DNA of 64,000 bases from positions 62,001-126,000 of the forward strand of contig JACKLN010000007.1 of NCBI GenBank assembly GCA_024235855.1, in the 5' to 3' direction. Numbering within the stretch: the stretch's first letter is position 1; every line of letters starts with the position of its first letter. Source of the DNA: Burkholderiaceae bacterium (GTDB lineage Bacteria; Pseudomonadota; Gammaproteobacteria; Burkholderiales; Burkholderiaceae_C). A program made the translations under genes and the position numbers. Below the pieces are notes generated by a model, which ran no database searches, was not told where the DNA came from, and saw nothing but the letters and a program-made list of their open reading frames with translations. Of the stretch, positions 15,584-27,701 are shown in pieces.

Positions 15584-17476
15584 ATGCCCCGACTCACCCC
15601 CCTGCTCCTGACCGCCGTGACCACTGCCGTGCTCGCCACCCCTGCCCTCGCCCAACGCCCTGAGACGCGGGATCGCACGAAGATCCCCGCCGAGTACCGC
15701 TGGGACTTCAGCCCCATCTACAAGAGCTGGGACGCCTGGGAGGCGGGCCTGAAGGACATGGAGGCAAAGATGGACGCCTTCGCCGCCCGCAAGGGCACGC
15801 TGGCCTCCGGCCCGCAGGCGGTGCTGGCCGCCTACCAGGCCTTCGACGAGATCGGCAAGCTGCAGTACCTGACCTACCGCTACCCGCAACTGCAGCGCGA
15901 CGTCGACACCCGCGACCAGGCCGTGGCCGGCCGCTTCCAGCGCGTGGGCGCGATGTTCGCGAAGTTCGACGCGTCCACCGCGTGGTTCACGCCCGAACTG
16001 CTGACCATCCCCGAGGCCACGATGCGCGGCTGGCTGGACAGCACGCCGGCGCTGGCGCCCTACCGCTTCACCATCCTGGACACCTACCGCAAGCAGCAGC
16101 ACGTGCTCGACGAGCAGGGTGAACGCCTGCTCGCCCTGGCCGGCCGCCTGAACCAGGCGCCGCGCAACGTGTACTCGGAGCTGTCCACGTCCGACATCCA
16201 GTGGCCCAAGATCACCACCAGCGACGGCAAGGAGGTGACGCTGTCCCCCGGCAACTACCGCCGCCTGCTGGAGGACAGCCCGGTGCAGGCCGACCGCGCC
16301 AAGGCCGCGGCCGCCCACGTGGGCGCGTATGGCGCCAACGCCAACACCTACGCCGCCATCTACAACGGCGTGCTGCAGCGCGACTGGTTCCTGACCCAGG
16401 CCCGCAAGTTCCCGACCACGCTGGACGCCGCGCTGGACGACGACGCCGTGCCGCGCAACGTGGTCGAGACCCTGATCGAGACCACGCGCGCCGGCACCGG
16501 CCCGCTGCAGCGCTACATGCAGCTGCGCAAGAAGCTGCTGAAGCTGGACAGCGTGCACCTCTACGACGGTTCGGTGCCCATCTTCCGCACCGACACCACC
16601 TACCCCTACGCCACCGCCACCGCCAACGCGCTGGCCTCGGTGGCGCCGCTGGGCAGCGACTACGTGGAGCGCTACAAGCGCTTCGTCGGCGGCGGCCGCA
16701 TCGACGTCTACGAGAACGACGGCAAGCGCAGCGGCGCCTACAGCGCCAACGTCTACGGCGTCGGCCCCTACCTGCTGCTGAACTACAACGACACGCTGGA
16801 CTCGATGTTCACCTTCGCCCACGAGGCGGGGCACGCGATGCACAGCGTGCTGTCCAACGAACACCAGCCCTTCGTGACCAGCAGCTACACCATCTTCGTG
16901 GCCGAGGTGGCCTCGACGATGAACGAGCGGCTGCTGATGGAGCACCTGCTGAAGCAGACCACCGACCCGAAGGAACGGTTCCTGCTGCTGCAGCACGCGG
17001 TGGACCAGATCGTCGGCACCTTCTACACGCAGGTGATGTTCGCCGACTTCGAGCTGCAGGCGCACCGCCGCGTGGAGCAGGGCCAGCCGGTGACCACCGA
17101 GGTGCTCAACCAGATCTACGCCGACCTGCTGAAGACCTACTACGGCGATGCGCTGGCGCACGACGACTTCTACAAGTGGACCTGGGCGCGCATCTCCCAC
17201 TTCTTCAACACGCCCTACTACGTCTACCAGTACGCCACCTGCTTCGCCTCGTCGGCCGAGCTCTACAAGCAGATGACCACCGGCGACGGCAAGGCCCGCG
17301 AAGCCGCACGCCAGCGCTACCTGACGCTGCTGTCTTCCGGCGGCAACGACCACCCGATGGCACAGCTGAAGAAGGCCGGCGTGGACCTGACCCAGCGCGC
17401 CACCGTGCAGGCCGTCGTCGACCAGCTCGACGAGCTGGTCACGCGCATGGAGGCGGAAGCGTCAAAGATCCAGTGA
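15584..17476 (+). CDS. M3 family oligoendopeptidase (PepF-like), exported
   Basis: About 630 residues. The start at 15584 gives a Sec signal peptide (basic MPRLTP, hydrophobic LLLTAVTTAVLATPALA), so a periplasmic location is likely, whereas most oligoendopeptidase F enzymes are cytoplasmic. The zinc site is HEAGHAMHS near residue 420 with a downstream Glu (AEVASTMNE), the M3 arrangement; a conserved YYGDAL...TWARISHFF segment follows. It should cut short peptides. Upstream in-frame starts would add residues before the signal peptide and are less likely. Confidence 0.85.
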   Translation: MPRLTPLLLTAVTTAVLATPALAQRPETRDRTKIPAEYRWDFSPIYKSWDAWEAGLKDMEAKMDAFAARKGTLASGPQAVLAAYQAFDEIGKLQYLTYRYPQLQRDVDTRDQAVAGRFQRVGAMFAKFDASTAWFTPELLTIPEATMRGWLDSTPALAPYRFTILDTYRKQQHVLDEQGERLLALAGRLNQAPRNVYSELSTSDIQWPKITTSDGKEVTLSPGNYRRLLEDSPVQADRAKAAAAHVGAYGANANTYAAIYNGVLQRDWFLTQARKFPTTLDAALDDDAVPRNVVETLIETTRAGTGPLQRYMQLRKKLLKLDSVHLYDGSVPIFRTDTTYPYATATANALASVAPLGSDYVERYKRFVGGGRIDVYENDGKRSGAYSANVYGVGPYLLLNYNDTLDSMFTFAHEAGHAMHSVLSNEHQPFVTSSYTIFVAEVASTMNERLLMEHLLKQTTDPKERFLLLQHAVDQIVGTFYTQVMFADFELQAHRRVEQGQPVTTEVLNQIYADLLKTYYGDALAHDDFYKWTWARISHFFNTPYYVYQYATCFASSAELYKQMTTGDGKAREAARQRYLTLLSSGGNDHPMAQLKKAGVDLTQRATVQAVVDQLDELVTRMEAEASKIQ

Positions 17477-17508
17477 AGACCTTGGCACCGCAGGGCCGCG
17501 CCTGCGCT

Positions 17509-17580
17509 ATGCTGCGGCGCGTGAACACCCCCCGCGCCCTGCGACGACCCTCCCGACGACACCGTCGAGAGGTTTCGTAG
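17509..17580 (+). CDS. Arginine-rich leader peptide of argD (predicted attenuator)
   Basis: A short open frame between the M3 peptidase and argD. From GTG 17521 it reads MNTPRALRRPSRRHRREVS and stops at TAG 17578; an in-frame ATG at 17509 would give 23 residues. Seven of the 19 residues are arginine and five of those codons are CGA, rare in a genome that prefers CGC and CGG; they come as CGA-CGA pairs. A perfect terminator hairpin follows 45 bases after the stop, then an arginine-biosynthesis-type aminotransferase. This is the layout of amino-acid attenuators such as trpL or hisL, but for arginine. TATGCT (17508-17513) ends 7 nt before the GTG, so the leader may be leaderless from 17521. Confidence 0.55.
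   Translation: MLRRVNTPRALRRPSRRHRREVS
17549..17572 (+). promoter_or_regulatory. Hairpin over the arginine codons of the leader (segments 1:2)
   Basis: CCTC-C-CGACG-ACAC-CGTCG-A-GAGG: stems of four and five base pairs with one C/A mismatch and a four-base loop. It spans leader codons about 10 to 18. A ribosome stalled at the upstream CGA pair (17542-17547) would prevent it from forming, as expected for the pause/anti-antiterminator hairpin of an attenuator. The structure is visible; the mechanism is inferred. Confidence 0.4.
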
Positions 17581-17625
17581 CGCCCGGTCGGCTGCCGGAT
17601 TCCCTGGCCGCCGTTCACTCCCCCG

Positions 17626-17655
17626 AAGGCCACGAGACGCTCCTCGTGGCCTTTT
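17626..17655 (+). terminator. Rho-independent terminator/attenuator before argD
   Basis: AAGGCCACGAG (17626-17636) and CTCGTGGCCTT (17643-17653) form a perfect 11-bp stem with a six-base loop, followed by TTTTGCGTTT. It lies 45 bases after the leader stop and 85 bases before the argD ATG. It could end transcription from the M3 peptidase gene, but its place inside the argD leader suggests conditional termination. Confidence 0.75.
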
Positions 17656-17700
17656 GCGTTTCTGCCGGCCCGCCCGGCGTAGCCCTCGGCCCGTGGTGCC

Positions 17701-17733
17701 CTCGTGGCCTTCGTGATCCACCCTCACGAAGGA
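17701..17733 (+). promoter_or_regulatory. Hairpin sequestering the argD Shine-Dalgarno
   Basis: CCTTCGTGA (17708-17716) and TCACGAAGG (17724-17732) form a perfect 9-bp stem that buries the argD ribosome-binding site AAGGA (17729-17733), 7 bases before the ATG. The 5' arm lies partly in CTCGTGGCCTT (17701-17711), an exact second copy of the terminator's 3' arm, so the terminator's 5' arm could pair here instead and free the ribosome-binding site. Confidence 0.45.
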
Positions 17734-17740
17734 CCCCACG

Positions 17741-18964
<1,224 letters not shown>

Positions 18965-18985
18965 ACCCCTGCTGACGGCGCCGGT

Positions 18986-21820
18986 TCAGCGCCGTGGGGC
19001 CGTGGTCGCGAGCACGCGCCAGCCATCGCCCGGCGGCAACGACTGCAAGGCAGCGTGCAGGTCCGCGTCCAGCGGCCGGCCTTGCAGCGCCGCCTCCAGC
19101 GCTGCCTGCACCGCAGGCTTCCAGGGGGCCACCGACGACATCGCATCCAGCGCGCGGCGGGCAGCCGCCAGCGCGGCGGCCGCGGCGTCGGTGTGCCCGT
19201 CGGACCACGCGAGCCAGGCCCGCAACCACGCCAGCCGCCAGGCGAAGGTGGCCTGCGGCGGCTGTCGGGCCAGGGATTCGGCATCCAGCGACTGCAGCAG
19301 CCGGCGCGCGGTAGACAGGTCGCCCGCGGCGAGGTGGGCACGCAGCACCGGCAGCATCAGTGGCAGGCTGCGGGCATCGGCCTGGCCTTCACCCGCGCGC
19401 GCCGGCGCCGGCAGGGCGGCCAGCATGGCCCGCAGGCCGCTGGCCGTGCGGCCGGCATCGACGGCCACGCCCCCCGCTGCCACGCGCAGCGCGGCGCCAT
19501 AGGCGGCGTCGCCCTCGGGCGTCAGCCGCGCCAGGGCCTGGGCCAGCACCGCGTCCGCCTCGCCGAGCCGGCCCTGGCCCCACAAGGCCTGGCCGAGATT
19601 CACGGCCATCGACGCGGCCAGGACCTCGCCACCGCCGTCCACCTGCCAGCCGGCGAGTGCGGCCCGGGCTTCGCGTTCGGCGTCCACCATGCGGCCGGCC
19701 TGCCAATGCACGCGGGCCATCAGGTTGTGGGCCAGGAACACGCGCCGATGCCCGGCGCCGGCCTGCCGGCGCATGCGCTGCTGGGACGCTTCCAGCGTGG
19801 CCAGCGCGTCGTCGAAGTGCCCGGCCGACATCCGGGCCAGCGCCAGCCGCGCCTCGATGGCGTCGCGTGCGCCGAAGGCCAGGCCGTCGTCCGGCGTCAG
19901 CGCCAGCGAGCGCTGGAAGGCCGCGGCCGCATCGGCCCACTGACCCCGGCCCGCGGCCAGCTTGCCCTGCTCGGCGCTGAACTGCCGCTCGAGGATGTGG
20001 CGATCGCCCTCGCCCACCACGCGGGCGATGGCCGCCGGCATCGCACGCATGGCCTCCTCGGCCTCGTCGAAGCGACCGGCGGTGTTGAGCCGCATCCCGT
20101 GGCTCATCATCGACTCGACGGTCTCGAAGTCGGCGTCGCCCAGCGCAGCCCTGAAATGCGGCGTCGCGGTCCGGGCCGCCGCGATGGCCTCGTCGTAGCG
20201 GCCGAGCTGGCTGAGCGTGTTCGACAGCTCGGCCCAGGCGCGGCCCAGCTGGGCCGACGACGGCAGCTGAGCATCGCGCGCGAGGTCCACCGCACGCTGC
20301 AGGGCGTCGGCCGAGGCCTGCCAGTCCCCCAGTTGACGGTAGACCTTGCCCAGGATGTGCAGCAGACGCAGCTGGGCCTCGGGCTGGCCGGCGAGCGCCT
20401 GGTCCACACGGGCCGCGGCACCGTCGACCATCTGGCGCACGGTGAAATCGGCGTCGGCCTGCACTTCGGGGCTGGCGTTCTCGAACAGGTCGGACAGGAA
20501 GCCGGTGACCTGCTCGGCGGCGGCCCGCTCGCGCTGGGCCAGGTCACGCTCCGCCCCCAGGCGCTGCAGGTACAGCCCGGTGAGGCCGGCCACGCCCACT
20601 GCCACCACCACGGCCCCACCCACCGGCGCCCAGTGACGGCGCAGACCCTTGCGCAGGCGGTAAGTCCAGGCGTCCGGGCGGGCCAGCACTGGGCGGTGCG
20701 TGAGCCAGCGTTCGAGGTCGTCGGCCAGCGCAGCGGCGCTGGCGTAGCGGCGCTGCGGGTCCTTGTGCAGCGCCTTGAGCACGATGGTGTCCAGGTCGCC
20801 GGCGAGTTCACGGCGCAGGCGCGGCGCGTCGGGCAGGTCGGGGGGCAGCGCATCGCTGGGCCGGCGTGCCGGGGTGTCGAGGATCTGGCGCGCCAGCTCG
20901 CCGGTGTGCGTGGCCCGTGTCGGGTCGAGCGGGAACGGCCGACGGCGGGCCAGCAGCTGGTACAGCAGCACGCCCAGCGCGTAGACGTCGGTGGCGGTGG
21001 TGACCGGTTCGCCGCGCAGCTGCTCCGGGCTGGCGTGGCTGGGCGTCAGCAGCCGTTCATTGGCCCGCGTCAGCACTTCGGCGTCGTCGTCCAGCAGCTT
21101 GGCGATGCCGAAGTCCAGCAGGCGGGGGTGACCTTCAGCGTCGACGAGGATGTTGCCCGGCTTGATGTCGCGGTGCACGACCAGACTGCGGTGGGCGTGG
21201 TCCACGGCGGCACAAACCTGCTGCACCAGGTGCAGGCGGGCGCGGGTGTTCACGGCCTGCGCGTCGCACCAGCGGTCGATGGGCAGGCCGTCCACGTACT
21301 CCATCACCAGGTAGGGCGCCCCTTCGGCCGAGGTGCCGCCGTCGAGCAGGCGGGCGATGCGCGGGTGCTGCAGACGCGCCAGCAGCCGCCGTTCGGCCGC
21401 CAGGCGGGCGGCGGCCTCGGGCGAGACGGCGGCCGGGTTCAGCAGCTTGATGGCCACCTGCTGCACGAAGGCCCCGTCGGCGCGCTCGGCCAAGTAGACC
21501 GCGCCCATGCCGCCGTCGGCCAGGTGGCGCACGATGCGCCAGGGGCCCAGGCGCTGGCCGGCCAGGCGGTCGGCGCCGCCGCCGGGCGCCACGCCCACGG
21601 CCTGGGCCGCGGCGCGCTGCAGGACGTGCTGCACGCCGCCGGCATCGATGGTGCCGGTGTCGGCGTCATGCGCCAGCAGCGCCAGGACCTGTTCACACAG
21701 CGTGGCGTCATCCGCTGCCGCAAGGCGCACGTGCGCCTCGCGCGCCTCGACGGGCAGCGCCACGGCCTCGGCGAACAGCGCCTGGGCACGTTGCCAGCGG
21801 TCGGGGCTCATCGGCGGCAC
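18986..21820 (-). CDS. Membrane Ser/Thr protein kinase with TPR-like C-terminal region
   Basis: A 944-residue Hanks-type kinase. Catalytic residues are complete: glycine loop ADGGMGAVYLAE (about 101), Lys125 in VAIK, HRDIKPGN (Asp218), DFG (236-238) and the activation segment ending SPEQLRG. A single membrane helix (about 398-418) separates the cytoplasmic kinase from a long alanine-rich helical region of tetratricopeptide-like repeats (about 440-930), probably periplasmic sensing or scaffold. The ERADGAFVQQVAIKLL wording is typical of a beta/gammaproteobacterial kinase group. Substrate unknown; FtsZ or cell-wall proteins encoded next door are possible but speculative. No partner phosphatase is visible. 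Confidence 0.85.
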   Translation of the reverse strand: MPPMSPDRWQRAQALFAEAVALPVEAREAHVRLAAADDATLCEQVLALLAHDADTGTIDAGGVQHVLQRAAAQAVGVAPGGGADRLAGQRLGPWRIVRHLADGGMGAVYLAERADGAFVQQVAIKLLNPAAVSPEAAARLAAERRLLARLQHPRIARLLDGGTSAEGAPYLVMEYVDGLPIDRWCDAQAVNTRARLHLVQQVCAAVDHAHRSLVVHRDIKPGNILVDAEGHPRLLDFGIAKLLDDDAEVLTRANERLLTPSHASPEQLRGEPVTTATDVYALGVLLYQLLARRRPFPLDPTRATHTGELARQILDTPARRPSDALPPDLPDAPRLRRELAGDLDTIVLKALHKDPQRRYASAAALADDLERWLTHRPVLARPDAWTYRLRKGLRRHWAPVGGAVVVAVGVAGLTGLYLQRLGAERDLAQRERAAAEQVTGFLSDLFENASPEVQADADFTVRQMVDGAAARVDQALAGQPEAQLRLLHILGKVYRQLGDWQASADALQRAVDLARDAQLPSSAQLGRAWAELSNTLSQLGRYDEAIAAARTATPHFRAALGDADFETVESMMSHGMRLNTAGRFDEAEEAMRAMPAAIARVVGEGDRHILERQFSAEQGKLAAGRGQWADAAAAFQRSLALTPDDGLAFGARDAIEARLALARMSAGHFDDALATLEASQQRMRRQAGAGHRRVFLAHNLMARVHWQAGRMVDAEREARAALAGWQVDGGGEVLAASMAVNLGQALWGQGRLGEADAVLAQALARLTPEGDAAYGAALRVAAGGVAVDAGRTASGLRAMLAALPAPARAGEGQADARSLPLMLPVLRAHLAAGDLSTARRLLQSLDAESLARQPPQATFAWRLAWLRAWLAWSDGHTDAAAAALAAARRALDAMSSVAPWKPAVQAALEAALQGRPLDADLHAALQSLPPGDGWRVLATTAPRR

Positions 21821-21887
21821 GGTCGGTCGGCGGCAGGGGTGCGGGTCGATTCGATCCTAGTGCAGCCGCCCAGGGCCCGGAAAGCGG

Positions 21888-21911
21888 CACGGGGCGCCGA
21901 AGCGCCCCGTG
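21888..21911 (-). terminator. Terminator hairpin downstream of ftsZ
   Basis: On the minus strand CACGGGGCGC-TTCG-GCGCCCCGTG: a perfect 10-bp stem closed by a stable UUCG tetraloop, 35 bases past the ftsZ stop and followed by only a short T run (CCGCTTTCC). It is the likely end of the dcw transcript and would isolate it from the kinase gene. Confidence 0.65.
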
Positions 21912-21946
21912 TCACGGTCAGGAGAGTGGGCTCAATGCGCGCCGAC

Positions 21947-23185
21947 TCAGTCCGCCTGCTTGCGCAGGAACGCCGGAATCTCGATCTCGTCCATGCCGTG
22001 GTTGGCCAGCGCGTCGACCTTGGCCGCCGCGGTGCGGCCGCTGCGCCAGACGCTGGGCGTGTTCAGCGCGTCGTAGCCCTGGCCCTGCGGCATGGCAGGC
22101 GCCGCGGCGGGCGCGGCCCCTTGCATCACCGGCGCACCGCCCACCGGCGTGTTGAGCACCGGCAGGTTGTCGGTGCCGGTGCGCAGCACCGGGGTCTGCA
22201 CCACGGACAGCGGCGCGGTCTGGCGCTTGCCCTGGGCCGACAGGCCGGTGGCGATGACCGTGACGCGCAGCTGGTCGCCCAGGCCCTCGTCCATCGCCGC
22301 GCCGTAGATGATGTGCGCATCGTCGCTGGCGTAGCGGCGGATGCAGTTCATCGCCGCCTGGCTTTCCTTGAGCTTGAAGGTGCCCTTGCTCGCCGCGATC
22401 AGCACCAGCACGCCGCGCGCGCCGCTGAGGTCGATGCCTTCCAGCAGCGGGCAGGCCACGGCGGCCTCGGCGGCCTTGGTGGCGCGGTCCGGGCCGGTGG
22501 CCGTGGCCGTGCCCATCATCGCCTTGCCCGGCTCGCTCATCACCGTCTTGACGTCCTCGAAGTCGACGTTGACCAGCGCATCCATGTGGATGATGTCGCT
22601 GATGCCGCCCACGGCGTTCTTCAGCACGTCGTTGGCGTGCGCGAAGGCCTGCTCCTGGGTGACGTCGTCGCCCAGCACTTCCAGCAGCTTCTCGTTGAGC
22701 ACGACGATCAGGCTGTCGACGTTGGCCTCGAGCTCGCTGGCGCCGGCGTCGGCCTGCTTCATGCGGCGGCTGCCCTCGAACTCGAAGGGCTTGGTGACCA
22801 CGCCCACGGTCAGGATGCCCATCTCCTTGGCCACGCGCGCCACCACCGGCGCCGCGCCGGTGCCGGTGCCGCCGCCCATGCCGGCGGTGATGAAGACCAT
22901 GTGCGCACCGTCCAGCGCCTCGCGGATCTGCGCCTCGGCCTCCTGCGCCGCGGCCTTGCCCTTGTCCGGCTTGCCGCCGGCGCCCAGCCCGTTGGCGCCC
23001 AGCTGCACCAGCTGGTTGGCGCGGCTGCGGTTGAGCGCCTGCGCGTCGGTGTTCGCGCAGACGAACTCCACGCCCTGCACCCCTTGCGCGATCATGTGTT
23101 CGACGGCGTTGCCGCCGCCGCCGCCGACGCCGATCACCTTGATCTTGGTGCCTTCGTCGAATGCTTCGATCATCTCGATGGCCAT
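21947..23185 (-). CDS. ftsZ: Cell division protein FtsZ
   Basis: A 412-residue tubulin-like GTPase that forms the Z ring. It has the GVGGGGGNAV nucleotide loop near residue 20, the tubulin signature GGGTGTGAAPV near 105, the T7-loop region NVDFEDVKTVM, a variable linker rich in Pro/Ala/Gln (about 320-395), and the C-terminal FtsA/ZipA-binding tail EIEIPAFLRKQ. A strong AAGGAGGT ribosome-binding site precedes the ATG at 23185, fitting high expression. Last gene of the dcw cluster. lpxC does not follow directly. Confidence 0.97.
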   Translation of the reverse strand: MAIEMIEAFDEGTKIKVIGVGGGGGNAVEHMIAQGVQGVEFVCANTDAQALNRSRANQLVQLGANGLGAGGKPDKGKAAAQEAEAQIREALDGAHMVFITAGMGGGTGTGAAPVVARVAKEMGILTVGVVTKPFEFEGSRRMKQADAGASELEANVDSLIVVLNEKLLEVLGDDVTQEQAFAHANDVLKNAVGGISDIIHMDALVNVDFEDVKTVMSEPGKAMMGTATATGPDRATKAAEAAVACPLLEGIDLSGARGVLVLIAASKGTFKLKESQAAMNCIRRYASDDAHIIYGAAMDEGLGDQLRVTVIATGLSAQGKRQTAPLSVVQTPVLRTGTDNLPVLNTPVGGAPVMQGAAPAAAPAMPQGQGYDALNTPSVWRSGRTAAAKVDALANHGMDEIEIPAFLRKQAD

Positions 23186-23288
23186 GTTGGACCTCCTTGC
23201 CTTCAGTGCAGTTGCTGCAGTTGCCCGTTGAATGAAATGCCGCCGTGGCGGCGTGAATCTGGAGCCTTTGTCATGTCTGCCCGACCCC

Positions 23289-24521
23289 TTAGAAATTGCC
23301 CAGGAACCAGTCCTTCGCGCGGCCGACCAGGGTCTTGACCGACCCCGCCTGCGCCGCCGCCTTGTGCCCGCGCGTGCGCGCCAGGCGCGCCTCCTCCAGC
23401 AGCCCCATCACGGTGGCCGCGCGCGGGCTGGCCACCATGTCGAACAGCGGCCCGCTGTAGGTGGGCACGCCCTTGCGCACGGGCTTGAGGAAGATGTCCT
23501 CGCCCAGCTCCACCATGCCCGGCATCACCGCCGAGCCGCCGGTGAGCACGATGCCGCTGGACAGCAGCTCCTCGTAGCCGCTGTCGCGGATGACCTGGTG
23601 CACCAGCGAGAAGATCTCCTCCACGCGCGGCTCGATCACGCCGGCCAGCGCCTGGCGCGACAGGAAGCGCGGCGCGCGGTCGCCCAGGCCGGGCACCTCC
23701 AGCTGCTCGCCCGGGTCGGCCAGCATCTGCTTGGCCACGCCGTGCTCGACCTTGATCTCCTCGGCGTCCTTGGTCGGCGTGCGCAGCGCCATCGCGATGT
23801 CGCTGGTGATCAGGTCGCCGGCGATCGGGATCACCGCGGTGTGGCGCACGCTGCCGTCGGTGTAGATCTGCACGTCGGTGGTGCCGGCGCCGACGTCGAC
23901 CACGGCCACGCCGAGGTCCTTCTCGTCGTCGGTCAGCGTGGCCGCGGCGCTGGCGCTGGGGTTGAGCACCAGGCCCTGCACCTCCAGGCCGCAGCGGCGC
24001 ACGCACTTGAGGATGTTCTCGGCCGCGCTCATGGCCCCGGTGACGATGTGCACCTTGACCTCAAGCCGGCTGCCGCTCATGCCGATCGGCTCCTTGACCT
24101 CGTGGCCGTCGATCACGAACTCCTGCGGCTCCACCAGCAGCACGCGCTGGTCGTTGGGGATGTTGATGGCCTTGGCCGTCTCCACCACGCGGCTCACGTC
24201 CACCGGCGTGACCTCGCGGTTGTCGCGCACGATGACCATGCCGGTGCTGTTCTGGCCGCGGATGTGGCTGCCGGTGATGCCGGTCCAGACGCTGCCGATC
24301 TTGCAGGCGGCCATCATCTCGGCCTCCTTCAGCGCCTGCTGGATGCTCTGCACCGTGGCGTCGATGTTGACCACCACGCCGCGCTTGAGCCCGTGCGTGG
24401 GCGCCACGCCGAGGCCCGCCACGCGCAGCTCGCCGCCGGGCACGACCTCGGCCACCACCACCATCACCTTGGCGGTGCCGATGTCCAGGCCGACGATCAG
24501 ATCCTTGTATTCCTTCGCCAT
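23289..24521 (-). CDS. ftsA: Cell division protein FtsA
   Basis: A 410-residue actin-like protein that tethers FtsZ to the membrane. Visible: phosphate loop LIVGLDIGTAKV, VVDVGAGTTDVQIY, VLTGGSAVMPG, and a C-terminal amphipathic helix (LVGRAKDWFLGNF) for membrane binding. The ATG at 24521 is used; the frame extends upstream through ftsQ but without homology. It starts 2 bases after the ftsQ stop; a 103-base gap to ftsZ with a short GCCGC/GCGGC hairpin may hold an extra ftsZ promoter. Confidence 0.96.
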   Translation of the reverse strand: MAKEYKDLIVGLDIGTAKVMVVVAEVVPGGELRVAGLGVAPTHGLKRGVVVNIDATVQSIQQALKEAEMMAACKIGSVWTGITGSHIRGQNSTGMVIVRDNREVTPVDVSRVVETAKAINIPNDQRVLLVEPQEFVIDGHEVKEPIGMSGSRLEVKVHIVTGAMSAAENILKCVRRCGLEVQGLVLNPSASAAATLTDDEKDLGVAVVDVGAGTTDVQIYTDGSVRHTAVIPIAGDLITSDIAMALRTPTKDAEEIKVEHGVAKQMLADPGEQLEVPGLGDRAPRFLSRQALAGVIEPRVEEIFSLVHQVIRDSGYEELLSSGIVLTGGSAVMPGMVELGEDIFLKPVRKGVPTYSGPLFDMVASPRAATVMGLLEEARLARTRGHKAAAQAGSVKTLVGRAKDWFLGNF

Positions 24522-24523
24522 CT

Positions 24524-25351
24524 TCAACGGGCCCCTGTGGTGGCTGGCGTCACGGTGGCCACGCCGTCCAGGCGCAGCGCATAACCATCGGTGTGCCGCA
24601 GGTCGGCGCTCAGCAGCGGCCGGCGGTAGCGGCCGGTGACCTGGCTGAGCGTGCGCACGAACTGTTCGCTGCGCGCGATCACCTCGTCCTCGCTGCCACG
24701 GCCGAATTCGATGACCTGGCCTTCCTCGGTCTCGCCGCGCCACGAGCCGCGTGCACTCAGCGACAGGCGGCGCAGCGGCAGGTCCTGCGCCGCCAGCAGC
24801 GGCTGCAGGCGCCGCAGCAGCGACCACATGGCCGCGGCGTTCTCGCGTGCCTTGTCCGACGGGCCGGCCAGCACCGGCAGGCGGTCGTCCTCGACATCGC
24901 CGACATTGGCCTCGAAGATCTCGCCGAAGCTGTTGACCAGCAGCGGGTTGCGCTCGTCCTCGGGCTGCCACAGCGCCACCGGGCGGTGCTCTTCCAGCTG
25001 CACGGCCAGACGGTCGGGCCAGACACGGCGCACCACCGCGCGGCGCACCCAGGGCACGCTCTCGAAGGCCGCGCGGGTACGTGCCAGGTCCAGGCTGAAG
25101 AACTGGCCACGCAGCTTGGGCATCGCGTTCGCGCGGATGGTGGGCACGCTGTTGCGCGCCAGGTCGCCATCGATCTGCACGGCGCGGATCGCGAAGAACG
25201 GTGCCCGCGTCAGCCACAGCACGCCGGCGGCCAGCAGCGTCAGCGCGGCGAGCACGAAGACGCCGGCGGCCACGCCGTTCATCAGGCGCACGTCCAGCGG
25301 CAGCGGCAACGTTGCGGCGACGGCGGGCGTGGGACGACGGGTGACCCTCAT
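24524..25351 (-). CDS. ftsQ: Cell division protein FtsQ
   Basis: A 275-residue bitopic protein: short cytoplasmic N-terminus, one membrane helix (about 26-48, GVFVLAALTLLAAGVLWLT), then a POTRA domain beginning FFAIRAVQIDGDL and the beta domain (VPWVRRAVVRRVWPDRL, ERNPLLVNSFGEIF). It scaffolds FtsB/FtsL at the septum. The ATG at 25351 overlaps the ddl stop by four bases (ATGA). Confidence 0.93.
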   Translation of the reverse strand: MRVTRRPTPAVAATLPLPLDVRLMNGVAAGVFVLAALTLLAAGVLWLTRAPFFAIRAVQIDGDLARNSVPTIRANAMPKLRGQFFSLDLARTRAAFESVPWVRRAVVRRVWPDRLAVQLEEHRPVALWQPEDERNPLLVNSFGEIFEANVGDVEDDRLPVLAGPSDKARENAAAMWSLLRRLQPLLAAQDLPLRRLSLSARGSWRGETEEGQVIEFGRGSEDEVIARSEQFVRTLSQVTGRYRRPLLSADLRHTDGYALRLDGVATVTPATTGAR

Positions 25352-26291
25352 GCGGCGTCCCGGTCCAGGGTGGCGGCCTGCAGCAGCTGCAGGCACAGCT
25401 GCGGGTAGTCGATGCCGACCGCCTTCGCGGACATCGGCACCAGCGAATGCCCCGTCATGCCGGGGCTGGTGTTCATCTCCAGCAGGAAGGGCTTGCGGTC
25501 CGAGGCCCGCAGCATCAGGTCGGCCCGGCCCCAGCCGCGGCAGCCCAGCACGCGGTAGGCGGCCAGCGTCAGGCGCTGCACCTCGGCTTCCCCGTCGGCC
25601 GACAGGCCGCTGGGGATGTGGTAGCCGGTGTCGTCGCTGAAGTACTTGTGCTCGTAGTCGTAGTTGCCGTCGGGCGCGGCGATGCGGATCACCGGCAGCG
25701 CGCGCGCGTCGTCGCCGCTGCCCAGCACCGGGCAGGTGAGTTCGGTGCCTTCGATGAACTCCTCGCACAGCACGTCGTGGTCGTAACGTGCGGCCAGCTG
25801 CACGGCGTCCTGCATCTCCGAGTAGCCCTGCACTTTGCTGATGCCGATGGACGAGCCCTCGCGCGGCGGCTTGACGATCAGCGGCAGGCCCAGTTCGTCG
25901 GGCACGGCGATCACGCGCTCGCGCTGCAGGTCGCCGGCACCCAGGCGCACCCAGCGCGGTGTGGGCAGGCCCTCGGCCAGCCACACGCGCTTGGTCATCA
26001 CCTTGTCCATGCAGATGGCGCTGGCCATCACGCCGGAGCCGGTGTACGGGATGCCCAGCAGCTCCAGCGTGCCCTGCACCGTGCCGTCCTCGCCATGGCG
26101 GCCGTGCAGCGCGATGAAGGCGCGCGCGAAGCCGTCGGCCTTCAGCTCGTGCAGGCCGCGTTCGGCCGGGTCGAAGGCGTGCGCGTCCACGCCCAGCGAC
26201 TGCAGCGCCTGCAGCACGCCGGTGCCCGACATCAGCGACACCTCGCGCTCGGCGCTGGTGCCGCCCAGGAGTACCGCGACCTTGCCGAGGT

Positions 26292-26295
<4 letters not shown>
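25348..26295 (-). CDS. ddl: D-alanine--D-alanine ligase
   Basis: A 315-residue ATP-grasp ligase that makes the D-Ala-D-Ala dipeptide for peptidoglycan. It starts with KVAVLLGGTSAEREVSLMSG, has HGRHGEDGTVQG, the ATP-binding loop PPREGSSIGISKV and the Mg-binding FLLEMNTSPGMTGHSLVP end. The length matches DdlB. Its stop overlaps the ftsQ start and its start overlaps the murC stop, so translation is coupled. Confidence 0.96.

Positions 26296-27697
<1,402 letters not shown>

Positions 27698-27701
<4 letters not shown>

Noticed and set aside
17477..17740. A T-box or known metabolite riboswitch upstream of argD
   Set aside because: No T-box TGGN bulge or conserved riboswitch core is seen; a translated Arg-rich leader plus terminator explains the region better.
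19055..23338. A 1427-codon open frame on the plus strand
   Set aside because: It is antisense to the kinase, ftsZ and the end of ftsA, all firmly identified. High GC with GC-rich third positions removes stop codons from antisense frames; the translation is low-complexity Arg/His/Gly/Gln with no domain.
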